A DNA stretch of 64,000 nt from Corylus avellana (lineage: Eukaryota; Streptophyta; Magnoliopsida; Fagales; Betulaceae): contig NC_081543.1 of NCBI RefSeq assembly GCF_901000735.1, forward strand, positions 16,767,574 through 16,831,573, given 5' to 3'. Below are positions 10,712 to 22,454 of the stretch, piece after piece. Position numbers and translations under genes: made by a program. Below the pieces are notes generated by a model that was not told the DNA's origin, made no database searches, and saw only the letters and a list, made by a program, of their open reading frames with translations. Positions within the stretch are counted from its first letter, which is position 1; every line of letters starts with the position of its first letter.

Positions 10712-12300
10712 GTGATTACACATTCCCATTCTCAATCAGGGCGTCAGGCCGGCGTAACTCGCATATCTACTGGAGTTCCTCCTGATTTAGCTGGTTTCAT
10801 AAAACATATGACTGAGTCCATGAAGGCTTTACAGAAGCAGAATGAGGATCTCGCCACCAGGCTCACGATCGCCGAAGGCCAAAACAGCCGAAGGGATCAA
10901 GAGCAGGAGGAAAGGCGAACCAAAAACGTGAGGAAAGGCGTGAGAAGGAGAGACGCGCCGAAATCCGTAGAGGGAAGCTGGCCCAAGGTTATGATCACGA
11001 AGATGATATGAGTTTAGTTCAAGCCAGCCATCACACAACTGTCCAAAACGAAGAAGATCGTCCAACAAACAAACCCCGAGAGGTGTTGTCATACTAGATC
11101 TCGACGGGAGCAATCTCCTCGCCAGGAGGACCGTTGTACTAAAGGGCATAACGAGAGCAATGTTAATGCTGACCTGCAGGATCTCAAGAAAAAGTATGAA
11201 GAGATGGCTTGCTAGATAGCTAATGGCGAAGAGCAGTCCATTGGAGGGGAACTCATGGAGAACATGAATCTTCCCTTCACCACTCGGGTCATGAATTTTC
11301 CCTTCCCTGACAAGTTCAAGATGCCCCGAGTCAATACCTATGATGGCACAGGGGATCCTACGGACCATATGGAGAGTCTTCGAGCGCATTTTATCCTCCA
11401 TGGCACCCTAGACGAGATTTCATGCAGGGCTTTCTCCCTAACTTTAGCTGGAGTAGCTAAAGATTGGTTCGGAAGCCTTCTAGCCAATTCAATAGATGAC
11501 ATCAAAACTCTAGGGTGCCTCTTTTTAAGTCAATTCTTGGCTACCCGGAAGAGGAAGAAGAATCCGGCCTATTTACTCTCCCTTGTTCAGGGGAAGAAGG
11601 AGTCATTGAAGGAATTTAAGCTCAAGTTCAACCAGTAAAAGCTGATGATTGAAAGCCCGAATGAGCAGATAGTGCTCGATGCTTTGATGCATGGAGTAAG
11701 GGCTGAAGGGCCGTTGATGGCCGAGCTGTCGAAAAGTCCCAAATTGGTGACTCTCAATCAATTCATGAAAAGGCTGAGGAGTACATTAATCAAGAAGAAA
11801 TTGTCAAAGCTCTCATGAAGTCTCAAAGAGAGGAAATCCAGGCCAAGGGTAGTACTATTAAGACGGTACCGACTAGCGATGGAAAGAAAGAAGAGAAGAA
11901 TGTGAAGAAATCGGGGAAGGTGGCCCCATCGTACCCGAGGATGGATCCTTGGAAGCTGCAAAGCCCAAGGTTCACTCCACTGAATACCAGCATCACTGAG
12001 GTATTCATGGAGATCAGAAGGGATCCTGCTTTCAAGTGGCCAAGCAAGTTGAAAGGCGACCCTAAAAGGCGTGACCCTAAAAAATTCTACGAGTATCATC
12101 GTGACCATCGTCACTTAACCGAGGAGTGTATAACCCTACGACAAGAGATTTAACCGAGTGTATAACCTTGCGGCAAGAGATTGAAAATCACATCAGAAAC
12201 GGGAAGTTGGTGAGATTCCTGGCAGATGAGTGGAATCGAGGAAGGAACCAAAAACTCCCGTTACTCGAAGAAAATTGAGAAGGCCCCAGAAACTGAGAAG
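10712..12300 (+). pseudogene. gag of the Tat-lineage element
   Basis: Open segments at 10712-11011, 11255-11638 and 11815-12153 are separated by stops and frameshifts. The middle one carries the capsid-like core: FKMPRVNTYDGTGDPTDHM, then FSLTLAGVAKDWFGSL. The last carries the spacer reading YEYHRDHRHLTEEC, a remnant of the region before the zinc knuckle in Tat gags. A short direct repeat near 12118-12180 (TAACCGAG...GTATAACC) breaks the reading frame. The product would be the particle-forming gag; it cannot be made as one protein. Confidence 0.85.
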
Positions 12301-12589
12301 CGAGGCCGAGGGATGATCGGTATGTCGAACCGATGCACAATCAGCAGGCAGAACCGAGAAACGCTCGGGATGCCCATCCGCCTCGGCATCAAGATGTAGT
12401 GAGGGAGATCCACACCATGTCAGGAGGAATAACCGATGGAGGAAGGTCTAGTTCGTCTAGAAAGGCTTATGCAAGAAGAACGTCGACTGATAGTGAAGTT
12501 TTGTCGGTAGAGAGACCCTCAAAGTTTGCAAAGAATGAGTTGATGACTATATCATTCTCTGAAGAAGATGCTAGGGGAGGTCATATTCC

Positions 12590-15500
12590 CCTATGATGAT
12601 GTGTTGGTAGTTACGCTAACGGTTGCCAACCATAAAATCCACCGAATCTTAGTGGATAATCGTAATTCGGCTGATATTTTGTACTAGTCAGTCTTCAAAC
12701 AGATGGGTGTTGACCGAGATAGGATCCAACCGTTTGATTCACCTTTGGTAGGGTTTGCAGGAGAGCAAGTCCAGCCGATAGGACTCATCTCTCTCCCGGT
12801 TACTGTAGGGACAGCTCCCAAGCAACTACAGCTATGGTGGATTTCTTGGTGGTAGATAGACTGTCGGCCAACAATGCAATTATTGGTTGCCCATCCCTCA
12901 ATAAGCTAAAGGCTATAACTTCAACTTACCATCTGATGATGAAATTTCCTATGGAGGAAGGAGTCGGAGAGGTGAAGGGGGATTAAACCTCAGCGAGGAA
13001 ATGTAATAACATTTCCCTAAAAAAGAATGCAGATTCTGGTCCGTTGACAGTCGGTACGGTGGGTAGCAAAAGCAAAGACCCCCCAAAAGGGGAACCAGCC
13101 GAGCCGTTATAAGACGTGAAGCTAGGGGAAGGCAAAGTGGTGAAGATCGGAACACAGCTCACCTTGGGAGTCCGAGACGCTCTCGTAACCTTTCTCCGAG
13201 GAAACATGGAGGTATTTGCATGGACTCACGAAGATATGTCGGGAATCAGTCCCGATGACATTCTCCACCAGGTCAATGTGGACCCAAGCCGAAGTTTGCC
13301 CCAGAGCGGAATATGGCCATAGCTGAGGAAGTAGAGAAGCTACTCAAGGCTCGGTTTATAGAAGAGGTATACTATCCCGATTGGTTGGCCCATGTTATGC
13401 TGGTCAAAAAATCCAACAAGAAATGGAGAATGTGCGTAGACTTTACAGACCTCAACAAAGCATGCCCGAAAGACAACTTTTCTCTACCACGTATTGACGC
13501 GTTAATAGATTTAACAGCTGGATATGGCCTATTAAGCTTTATGGACACTTTTTCTGGTTACAACCAGATCTACATGCATCTAGAAGACCATGAGAAGACT
13601 GGGTTTATCACTGATCGAGGCCTGTATTGCTATGAGGTTATGCCTTTCGGTCTGAAGAACACAGGAGTGACATACTAGAGGTTGTTTAATAAGATGATCC
13701 GAGACCAGATCGGGCGTAATATGAAGGTTTACATTGATGACATGTTGGTTAAGAGCGTACTACCAGAAGACCATGTAGACGACCTACATGAGACGTTTAG
13801 AACATTGAAGCAGTACGTGATGAAGTTGAATCCCACGCTATGTGCATTTAGAGTATTGTCAGAAAAATTTCTCGGTTACATGGTGTTAAACCGAGGAATA
13901 GAAGCTAATCCCGAGAAGATCCAAGCAGTCTTGGACATGCAATCCCCTAAGAATACGAAGCAACTTCAACAGTTGCCGGGTAGGATTGCAGCGTTGAACC
14001 GATTCATCTCTCAGTCAACCGATAAGTGCCTTCCATTCTTTAAAATATTGAGGAAAGCATTTGAGTGGTCTGAAGAGTGTGAAGAGGCTTTTGAGCAGTT
14101 AAAGAAGTATCAGACGAGTCCACCCCTGTTAAGCAGAATTGTTCCCAGAGAAGTACTATATTTATACTTAGCTGTCTCCCTAACAGCCATTAGTGCAGCC
14201 CTTATCCGAGAAGAAAATGGCATGTAGAAGCTAGTTTATTTTATTAGCAGAGTACTGAGAGGAGTAGAAGAGCGGTACCCTCAAATGGAGAAGTTGGCGT
14301 TCACGCAAACTATCACTTCCAGAAAGCTCCGCCCATATTTCAAAGCTTATACTATAAGAGTCTTGATTAAGTATCCATTGAAGGAAGTACTCAAAAAGTT
14401 AGATCTGTCTGGCAAATTAGCTAACTGGGCAATCAAACTCGAAGAATTTGATATTGAGTTCCTCCCAAGGAACGCTATCAAAGGACAGGTATTGGCTAAT
14501 TTCTTAGCAGAATTCACCAATCTACCTGTCACCCAGGATTGCCAAAGAGATGAGACATGGGTAGTCTACGTCGATGGATCCTCTACAAGGAAGAATGGTG
14601 GAGCCGGTGTAGTATTAATCACCTTGGAGGGGGAAGAGTTATGCAGCTCCTTGAGGCTGGAGTTTAAGACAACTAATCATGAGGCAGAGTACGAGGCAGT
14701 TTTAGTAGGACTCGGTTTAGCTCGTGAAATGGGAGATGAGTTCGTCGAATTACGAAGCGATTCACAAGTAATTGTCGGACATATCCGAGCAGAATTCGAA
14801 GCCAAAGGAGAAAAAATGAAGCAGTACTTATCAAAAGTATAATATTTACATAATTTGTTCAAAAAATTCTGTATTATGAAGATTCCAAGAGAAGAGAACG
14901 AAAGAGCTGACTAGCTAGCTCAGATGGCATCGACAGCCGCCAGTGTCACAGAAAAACCTGAAGGGCCAATCTAGACTTTAACACGACCTGCCGTAGCCGT
15001 GGCGGTCTCGATCTCGGTTACCAAGACTATACCTGGGTGGAAGAGGAGTATAAGGGAGTACTTGGAACAAGGGATTCTCTCGTCAGATAAGAGGTCAATA
15101 ACTCAAGTGAGAACTAGAGCTGCCAGATTTACCATTATTAATGGGATTTTGTACAAGCGAGGCTTCATGCTGCCACTCCTCAAATGGAGGGTAGATATAG
15201 TGGGGCCACTACCTCATGGAAAGGGGGGTGTTCAATTTGCGGTTGTAGCAGTGGATTATTTCACCAAATGGACAGAAGTAGAAGCCCTAGTGAACATCAC
15301 AGCCAAAAGCGTAGAGCGGTTCTTGTGGAAGAACGTTGTATGCCGGTATGGTATCCCACATGCGTTTGTAACTGATAATGGGAGGCAGTTTGACTGTGAG
15401 TCATTCTGAGAATGGTGTGCGAAGCTTTATATAAGAAACTACTACTCTTCTCTGGGTCATCCCCAGGCGAACAGACAAGTAGAAGCTACCAACACGACAA

Positions 15501-16030
15501 TTTTCAAAATTCTGAAAAAGAAACTTGGAGATCGAAAAGGAGATTGGGCAAATGATCTTCCCGAAGTCTTGTTGGTATACCAAACAATAAGAAGAACTCC
15601 AACCGAGGAGACCCCATACGCCTTGGCTTTCGTGACCGACGCGATCATCCCAGCCGAGGTAGGCTCGGGTAGCTACCGAGTTGAGACCTTTCATCCTGAG
15701 ACTAATGATGAAGGCCTCAAGCTACATCTGGACTTGCTGCAGGAGAAACGGGACCAGGCCCAAGTAACCATGTCAGCATACCAGGAGAAAGTAGCTCGTT
15801 ATTTTAACAAAAGGGTCAAGCATAGAAGCTTCAAGGTTGGGGACTTGGTTTTACGAAAGATCACCATTGTCACCAAAGATCCTATTGAGGGAAGATTAGC
15901 TCCAAATTGGGAAGGACCCTACAGAGTAATCGAGTGTAGAAGAGCAGGAGCTTACTACCTTGAGAATATGGAGGGAAAAGCGCTCCCCAGACCTTAGAAT
16001 GCCGAGCACCTCAAGAAGTACTTTGTCTAA
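12590..16030 (+). pseudogene. pol of the Tat-lineage element (PR, RT, RNH, aRNH, INT)
   Basis: Protease relic near 12600-12860 (RILVDNRNSADILY, where the family has DNG). Reverse transcriptase 13313-14227: FSGYNQIYMH, MPFGLKN, then a TAG at 13676 in place of a Gln codon, and the catalytic YIDDMLVKS at about 13731. First RNase H about 14130-14530, degenerate. Second RNase H 14550-14842, starting YVDGSSTRKNGGAG with NHEAEYEAV and ELRSDSQ. Integrase 15150-16030: VDIVGPLPHGKG, YFTKWTEVEAL, FVTDNGRQFD, then HPQANRQVEATN and the C-terminal FKVGDLVLRK. At about 15180 RGFMLPLLK runs straight into WRVDIVG, so the HHCC zinc finger and linker are deleted. The enzyme set cannot work. Confidence 0.9.
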
Positions 16031-16254
16031 CTTATTATAGTAAGGTGATTCTTGTTTGATTCTTGTTTTCTTTGAAATTTTCATTACATTTCATTAAATA
16101 AAAGAATCTCCTGAAGTTTCAATAAGCTTTCAAGTATACCAAAGACAAGGTAAACAAAATCACCCTCGGGGTAAATGTCTAAAAAGCCATCGGGGAAAAA
16201 CTTAGGAACTTCCTGAGACCAAACTCGATGAAACATAGTTCTTCGAGAAACAAC

Positions 16255-16555
16255 CTGTAAAGAACGTAAAACCTTCAAAGAAGGTGTGTTTGAAGAAGGT
16301 TAAACCAACAACCCATAAATGACGTAAAACCTTCAAAGAAGGTGTGTTCGAAGAAGGTTAAACCAATGGCTTGTAAAGAACGTAAAACCTTCAAAAAAGG
16401 TGTGTTCGAAAAAAGTCAAACAAATAGCTTGTCAAGAGCAAAAATCCTTTAAAAAAGGGTGTGCTCAAAAAAGGTTAAACAAAAGTCGGAAAAAGTAACC
16501 TGTCAAGAACGTAAATCCTTCAGGAAAAGGTGTGTTCGAAAAATGTTACACGTTT
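16255..16555 (+). repeat. Minisatellite in the Tat 3' region, about 58 bp x 5
   Basis: Five degenerate tandem units, each containing AACGTAAA, CCTTCAAA and GGTGTGTTCGAA and ending in a run like AGGTTAAACCAA. The first three are closest; the last two carry indels. The array lies just after the integrase stop, between pol and the antisense ORF. Confidence 0.8.
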
Positions 16556-16704
16556 TTTTTCGAGAATGAGCACAGAGCTAAAATTACCCTATTAAATAAC
16601 AACCACAAGATTTAAGATAAATGAAAAAGGATGCATTTCATTAAAGTCTTGAATTTTAAATCTGTGATATGCTAACTATTTCATTACAAGCAAAACAAGA
16701 ACAC

Positions 16705-19217
16705 TAGCCCTCATTCGGGTCTATAGCTTGAGCCTCGGCAGCGGATGGGGTCTAGACACCGTGTCCAGAAGCGGTCCCTTCATTACCTGAGGACTCCTCG
16801 GAATCTGAAAATGATTGATGAGCAAACTTATCAATCCCCTTGGCATTAGGCATCAAATCCGACCCGAGACTGATAAGCTATTTTAAGGCTTTGTCAGAAA
16901 CAGGGATGGTCTCAGGCTTCACCGTGTTGAGATCTATAGTACGACCAGGGTCCTTGGCCCAAGACCGAAAGGTTTCGAAACCAAGGATGATCTCATCCGC
17001 CCAAGCATTGTCCCGAGTCCATGAAGCGTACAACAGCTGCTGTAGATAGTTGGAAGATCGGGCCTCGGCTTCTTCTAGTCATAGCTTCTTTTCATCAAGC
17101 TTTCCTCGAAAGAATTTAAGCCACTCCTCGGCAATTGTCTGACCTTCGACGGCCTCTTTGAGTTTAGCATTTTGACTGGAAGCCTCGGCATGAGAAACCT
17201 TCAGTTGCTCCAAAACTTCTGCATGCTTCTCTTCGAGTTGATGCAGATCCTCTTTAACAATAGAATGATCCTCTTGAAGCTTCGAGTGTTCAGCACGAAT
17301 GGTCGGCAACTCAGAAGACAAATCCAAGACTCTGGACTTGGCTTGCACAGCCTCAGCTTGAGTCACCAACTGCTGTTAACCGAGAAGAAGCAGCTCTTTA
17401 TCCTGCCGAGCTAGCGTGTCCCTCAATTTGGCATGCTCGGCCTTAGATGCTGCAAACCTATTTTGAAGGCTCTCGGATTCCGAGGCCAACTCTTGGCAAA
17501 ACTTCTCGAAGTAGCAATACAAAACTACTGACTTCATGGCACCCTGCAATAAGCAAAGTTGGTTAGAAACGGAGAACAACTTACACAAAAGAAAAGTTAC
17601 ATGAAGAATGATACTTACACATAGCTGATTGAATAGCATTGACTCCGCCATACCCTTAGCAGAGATGTCTCACTCTCCCATCAAGCTATCTAGGGGAACC
17701 AGCTCCACTAATGCTTGAAATGGGTTCCCCAACAATTGTCCACCAAACTGAGACAAGGGCTTCCCCACGGTCCATTCAACATTTTAGGGCTTCACCAAGG
17801 AACAACTCGAGGAGGACTCGGACCCGGAAGTAGCCTCAGTCTCAGTAGCCGGTGTCGAGCTCTAGACGAAGCCTTGAGTGCCAGCGCTAGAGCTCGAAAC
17901 CGCTCCTCGGCAATTGGCGACAAAACCCGAGGCCTTCTTCCCCCGCCTCGGCATGTGGTCCATTCTCTTCAAGCTAAATCCCCACTGAGCTATCTAAAAA
18001 GGGGTCTATTAAGAGGTGCTGGATGTTGGGACCAGAATGCACGGGTGAAACCGACTCCACTGGGATGGCGGTGGTAGAAGCGGCACTGGAAGGCTCCAAG
18101 GGAGTTACCGCCAAGGGAGTTGCAGCAATAGGATTGTTTGCGAGGATGTTCTCATAGGCTGTTATTGGAGCCACTTTGGGCTCTAGATTAACCCTCCTTC
18201 GAGCAGCCTTGAGGTTGGCAAAGAGGGATTTCCCATTCTCTGCCTTGACAGCAGGACCCTTGCTCTTCACTAGTCTCCTCCACATCAGTTGAGGGGCTTC
18301 AGGTTCCTAGAGCTCATTAACCAACTGCAGAGCCTTCTTTACCCCCAAGACTATTCTACATTTTTCTTGTCTTTGTCAAGCACAGACTTTCGGGGGGTAG
18401 CGCCTCGAGTGTTGGCTGACGGAGGGCTCAAATCCATAGCCACCTAAGCCGATCTCTTCCGTGATCCACCGGCACCGTCTCTGTTGGTATATAAATAGCT
18501 ATTTAACCTAGCAGTCTTAACCAACTTCTTGTAGGTCATGACAGATTCGTGTTTCTAGGCCCAGGCTAGAACCTTGTTTACTCAAACCATTTCATCCTCC
18601 AAAAGGCAAAGATCCTTGTGGAGGCCCAGATGGGGAGTGGTCGTTTCCCGAGGCACTCTCGGCCCCTTCGCCTTCTCTCCTAGAGCAAATTCCCATTGTC
18701 CCTGGGCGAAGAAATACTTCTTCTTCCATCCCTGGTTGCTTGTGAAAGTCTTGTCCATGAAAATAAACTTCCCCTGCCTTGTCTAGAAGTTATATAGCCC
18801 ATCGTTGTTGGGGTTCTTTTGGATCCGATACATCCAAAGAAATTCCAAAACGGTGAGGTTTTGTCCTTCACCAAGAGCCATGGGCTAGACGACCACACAT
18901 GCAAAAAACACCCTCCAGGCGTTGGGGACCAATTGATGTGGAGCCACGTTCAGACGACCGAGATGCTCACAAACAACCTTTGGAAAAGGCAGCTTAAGGC
19001 CTGCGCGGAACATCTCTTCATAAATGCAGACCTCATGACTTCCGGCGTCCACTATGGCGCCCTTCCTCTCATCATCAAAACGGAGCTTCACCGTTTTAGG
19101 GATGTAGTAGTCCAGGATGACTCTACGCTCGTCTTCTTTGGTCAAATCTGGCCTCCATAAGGCTGGGTAGGTTCTGCCCAAACCACCGTCTGATTCAAAT
19201 CCCTCTACACGAGACAT
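16705..19217 (-). pseudogene. Antisense ORF of the Tat-lineage element (putative gypsy-type transposon protein)
   Basis: Opposite in direction to pol. From an ATG at 19217 (MSRVEGFESDGG) the frame shows YYIPKTVKLRFDDE, EEMFRAGLKLPFP and LNVAPHQLVPNAWRVF, the pattern of the 'putative gypsy-type transposon' family (Transposase_28). It is followed by stop-interrupted sequence. Further along are a serine/proline-rich middle and a long coiled coil with heptads at about 17650-17080 (ELASESESLQNRFAASKAEH; HSIVKEDLHQLEEKHAEVLE), with an acidic tail ending near 16705. Several in-frame stops and frameshifts make it a pseudogene. Reported Tat, Grande and Retand elements carry an antisense ORF here; its role is unknown. 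Confidence 0.8.
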
Positions 19218-19692
19218 AGCCGAGTTTAAAGAAAAGAAAGCAGAGAACAGAGTAGAAAAGGAAGTAGGATTTTTGCAAAAGACTTGGTGCGAATAAGAGA
19301 GACAAGAAAAGAGAAAGCTTTTATAAAACTTGAGAAGGCCAAACGAAAGGTCAAACAGATAAGGATCGGAATATGAAACTGCCAAGAGTGCTTCGGAAAA
19401 TGTGCACAATAAGTACAGCAAAAAAGACGCGCCTCTGTAAAACCCGTGTGACAACTGACAACCGACAACCGAAAAGACGTCCATCCCGGTACTGACACAT
19501 GGAACAACCGATGTGCCCTCAGTTATGTCAACCGTCTCAGCAAAAATTGGAGGGAAATTTCCTGCCAAAATTCAAATTTCTCGCCTCAAAAGGCTCGGAT
19601 TTTCACTTAAAGAAAGTATGATCTCACAAGGCCGATCCATTTATAAACACAAAATTTTCATAATCTTTTAGACCAGGAAATTGGGGGGTAAT

Positions 19693-20401
19693 TGTTGGGC
19701 CATGGATCAGCTCCTCAAGCCCAACAGGTCCCGAACCCGACCCAAACGAGACAGCATACCCAACAAGGCCTCAGCCAGCTTTCCCCGTTGAGGTTTCGTA
19801 AACCAAGGAGGCCTCGGACAAGAGTCCGAGACTACTCCTCGGTAGGTGTCGGATGCCGAACCCGAGATTCAACTCCTCCGAAGAAAAATAGTCAGGAGCA
19901 AAGGGTAGATCAATCATTTTACTACTAAGGATATGCAAATATTCAAACTAATACAAGTGATAATTATCTCACCTTCGAAAAAAGCTCTTTACAACATAAA
20001 TGGCTATCCACATACAAACTACCCCTACACAAGCGGGATAAGCAATTATTCAAATTCAAAGGTTATCCAACTCAAAAACCTTATCACTTGTCCCAAGATT
20101 CCTACCCTTATATTTAGGGATAAGAATCCTGAGACGTGCGGGAAACAAATTCTACTCCATGCCTATAAATACAAGTCTCGATTTCGATCAAAGGTAAGCA
20201 CAATCCTAGCTCTAAAAACTTTGGTTGCTTATACACTTTTTCCTCACATTCTGACTTAAGCATCGGAGCTTCCCTGCGGGGACACCACCGAGGGCTCTAA
20301 TCCTGTTTGTTCTTTGTGTGTGTAACCTGAAGTATCCTCTAAGTTGTCAACACCCCTGCAAGGTGTGCCACGTCACCATCTCGAAAAACTGTGTATCAAC
20401 A
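19693..20401 (+). repeat. 3' LTR of the Tat-lineage element
   Basis: 709 bp, collinear with the 5' LTR but lacking about 20 bp near 20113. Preceded by the purine-rich ATTGGGGGGTAAT, a candidate polypurine tract, and followed by ATCTT. Confidence 0.92.
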
Positions 20402-20524
20402 ATCTTCATCTCAAACTCCACAAAGTTGACAAGATTTAAAGGACATTTGTGAGCACCAATGATTTGGGACGCACAAGAAATGCAAGACATGAACTTTTTG
20501 AATCTTCTTTTGTACTCTATTTGA

Positions 20525-21410
20525 GAAATTACGAAAATGCCATTACATTTTAATTAAAATGAAGTGAAGGAAAAAGTGGAAGGAAAAAAATTAAAATAGC
20601 ACATGACTGGCACATGACGTGTTGACCTTCTATTTTAACCCCTTTGACTGGCGGAATGAGGTTTTTTGTTATAAAATGGTAGTTTGATGGGGTTGGGTGT
20701 CACAGTTGGTAGTTAATGGGGGAAAAGTGTCAAGGCGTTGTAGTTCATGGGGACAAAAGGTACTTTCCCCTTTTTTTTTGGCACATCAAATACTTGCTGA
20801 AATGCATCATAGACTTATTATTACCAATTGTGATGGCAACTGCCAGTGGTTGAATGCCCAAATACCTTACAGGATTTGCAAATAACAAGAATCCAGTCAT
20901 ATAGAAAATGAAAATACATTAGAGACCTCTATTAACTACCCATTTCTGTTAGTTTCTGTTTGTTCTCAAGTTCTGATCGAGATTTTTAAGTCAAGCTTGT
21001 TGCAAGGGTAAAGCCCCTTTGCTAGTAGACCAAGAAGTATGGTTTTAGGTCTTTTGGTTTTCTAATCAAATCTGCCAATTTATGTGTAAACCAAGTGCCA
21101 ACCAAGAAACTAGATTTGAGAGAGATTTTCTGGGTTGGAAAGACACAAAGCTTGGACTCATTTGGACGTGCGAGAGGGAGATGTATGTGTGTTTGTCTCT
21201 GTAGATGTTTGAGAGAGAGGCTAGAGGGAGACGTGAGAAAGGGAGAAAAAAAATTTGACGGAAGATTAGGGAGTTAACGTATGTTTGTGGAGATTAGGGC
21301 ACTAAAAAAAAATATATGTGAGAAACACATGTTTATGGACACATGTCAACTTTAGAGGTTAGATTGGAAGAATTTCTTTCAACCTAGTTTGGAGAAAAAC
21401 TTTATCCTAT
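20525..21410 (-). repeat. Right inverted-repeat arm of the Mutator-like element
   Basis: Inverted counterpart of the left arm. Its middle, about 20780-21060, has no match in the left arm and holds nothing I recognise. The outer 230 bp (21180-21410) match 8068-8290 well, including the segment reading CTCTAAAGTTGACAT on the opposite strand. Confidence 0.7.
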
Positions 21411-21459
21411 TTAACGGCTTGTTTGTTTATTGATTTGTATGTTTATGCTTGGGACCAAC

Positions 21460-22186
21460 CACTACAAAAAACCAATTTTTTGCTGACATAAGTTTTCTGA
21501 CGTGTCAGGTGGCCTGACACATCAGAAAATCATTTTTTAACGTGTTTCAGGCGTTAAAATTATGAGTGTCAGAAACGAAAAATTTCTGACGTGTCAAAAT
21601 TGGCACGTCGGTAATTTAAAATTAGTAAAAAATAATAATTTTTCTTTTTAAAAATTTTTTNNNNNNNNNNNNNNNNNNNNNNNNNNNNNNNNNNNNNNNN
21701 NNNNNNNNNNNNNNNNNNNNNNNNNNNNNNNNNNNNNNNNNNNNNNNNNNNNNNNNNNNNAACAAGGACGTTAGAAATATATATAATATATATATACATA
21801 TATACTACTTGATATAAAAAAAATAATGATAAAAAAAAAAAATTATGACGTGCTAGTTTTAGCACGTCAGAAATATATATAATATATATTTCATTTATAT
21901 GTATATATTATTTATATATAAAATATAAATAAACATGATATTAAAAAAAAATTAAGAAATACTGACGTGCTAAATTAGCACGTCAGAAATATATATAATA
22001 TATTTTTTATTTATATATATAATATAAATAAACTTGATATTAAAAAAAAAAAAAAAAAATATTGACATGTCATATTGAACACATCAAAAAAAAAAATTGT
22101 TGATGTACCACTTTTGGAACGACAATAATTACTGATGTGGCAAAATTTGGTTTGCCACGTCAGTAACCATCCTATTTTTTGTAGTG
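21460..22186. mobile_element. Non-autonomous CACTA-type element containing the assembly gap
   Basis: Begins CACTACAAAAAA and ends TTTTTTGTAGTG, with AAC on both sides (21457-21459 and 22187-22189). This is the terminal sequence and 3-bp duplication of the CACTA (En/Spm) superfamily. The interior has many subterminal copies of a GACGTGTCAG / GCACGTCAGAAATATAT motif in both orientations and no coding frame. 100 unknown bases (21661-21760) hide part of it, so the true length is uncertain. Confidence 0.9.
21661..21760. other. Assembly gap (100 N)
   Basis: A run of exactly 100 N inside AT-rich repeats of the CACTA element; probably a gap of unknown size. Confidence 0.99.
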
Positions 22187-22189
22187 AAC

Positions 22190-22454
22190 TTACAATTGTT
22201 GGAGTTGGTTTGAGTTTGTGCGTCCAAAATAGAGATCGAACTTATAAAATAATTTGGCCAACCCCGAAGGAGTTAGAAGCCACCCCTTCAAAATTTTTTA
22301 TTTTATTTTTTAGATTTAATTTTTAAATAAAATTAATATACTGATGTGGTAAAACGGTGCGTTTAGTTGGGACTGACGGGGGTTAAACAATTGGGAGAAA
22401 ATGTAACGGGGGTTAATTTGCCTTTTCGATTGACATAGGAGTAAAAGTTCGAAA
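22190..22454. other. Unassigned spacer
   Basis: AT-rich sequence between the CACTA element and Athila-type LTR remnants. I see no gene or element end in it. Confidence 0.5.

Larger units (their letters stand above)
9914..20401 (+). mobile_element. Ty3/Gypsy element of the Tat lineage, degenerate full length
   Basis: LTRs 9914-10643 and 19693-20401 begin TGTTGGG and end TCAACA. A perfect 5-bp duplication ATCTT lies at 9909-9913 and 20402-20406. Order on the plus strand: primer-binding-like TTTGGCGCC, gag, protease, reverse transcriptase, a first RNase H, a second archaeal-type RNase H and integrase; then an ORF on the opposite strand before the 3' LTR. The extra RNase H and the antisense ORF are features reported for Tat/Ogre/Retand-type elements. 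All frames are broken. The LTRs differ by point changes and a small deletion, so the insertion is not recent. Confidence 0.9.
8059..21419. mobile_element. Large Mutator-like inverted-repeat element, split by a Gypsy insertion
   Basis: The outer arms 8068-9390 and 20525-21410 are inverted copies of each other. Shared blocks include the segment around AAAGTTGACATATGTCC (8127) and its counterpart near 21350, the TTTGAGAGAGATTTT block, and the TTATAACAAAAAGACC / GGTTTTTTGTTATAA block. The flanks are TAAACGGCT (8059-8067) and TTAACGGCT (21411-21419), a 9-bp duplication with one mismatch, the size expected for Mutator-like elements. Without the 10.5-kb Gypsy element it is about 2.85 kb. No transposase was found, so it is non-autonomous. 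The terminal bases of the two arms match imperfectly. Confidence 0.65.
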
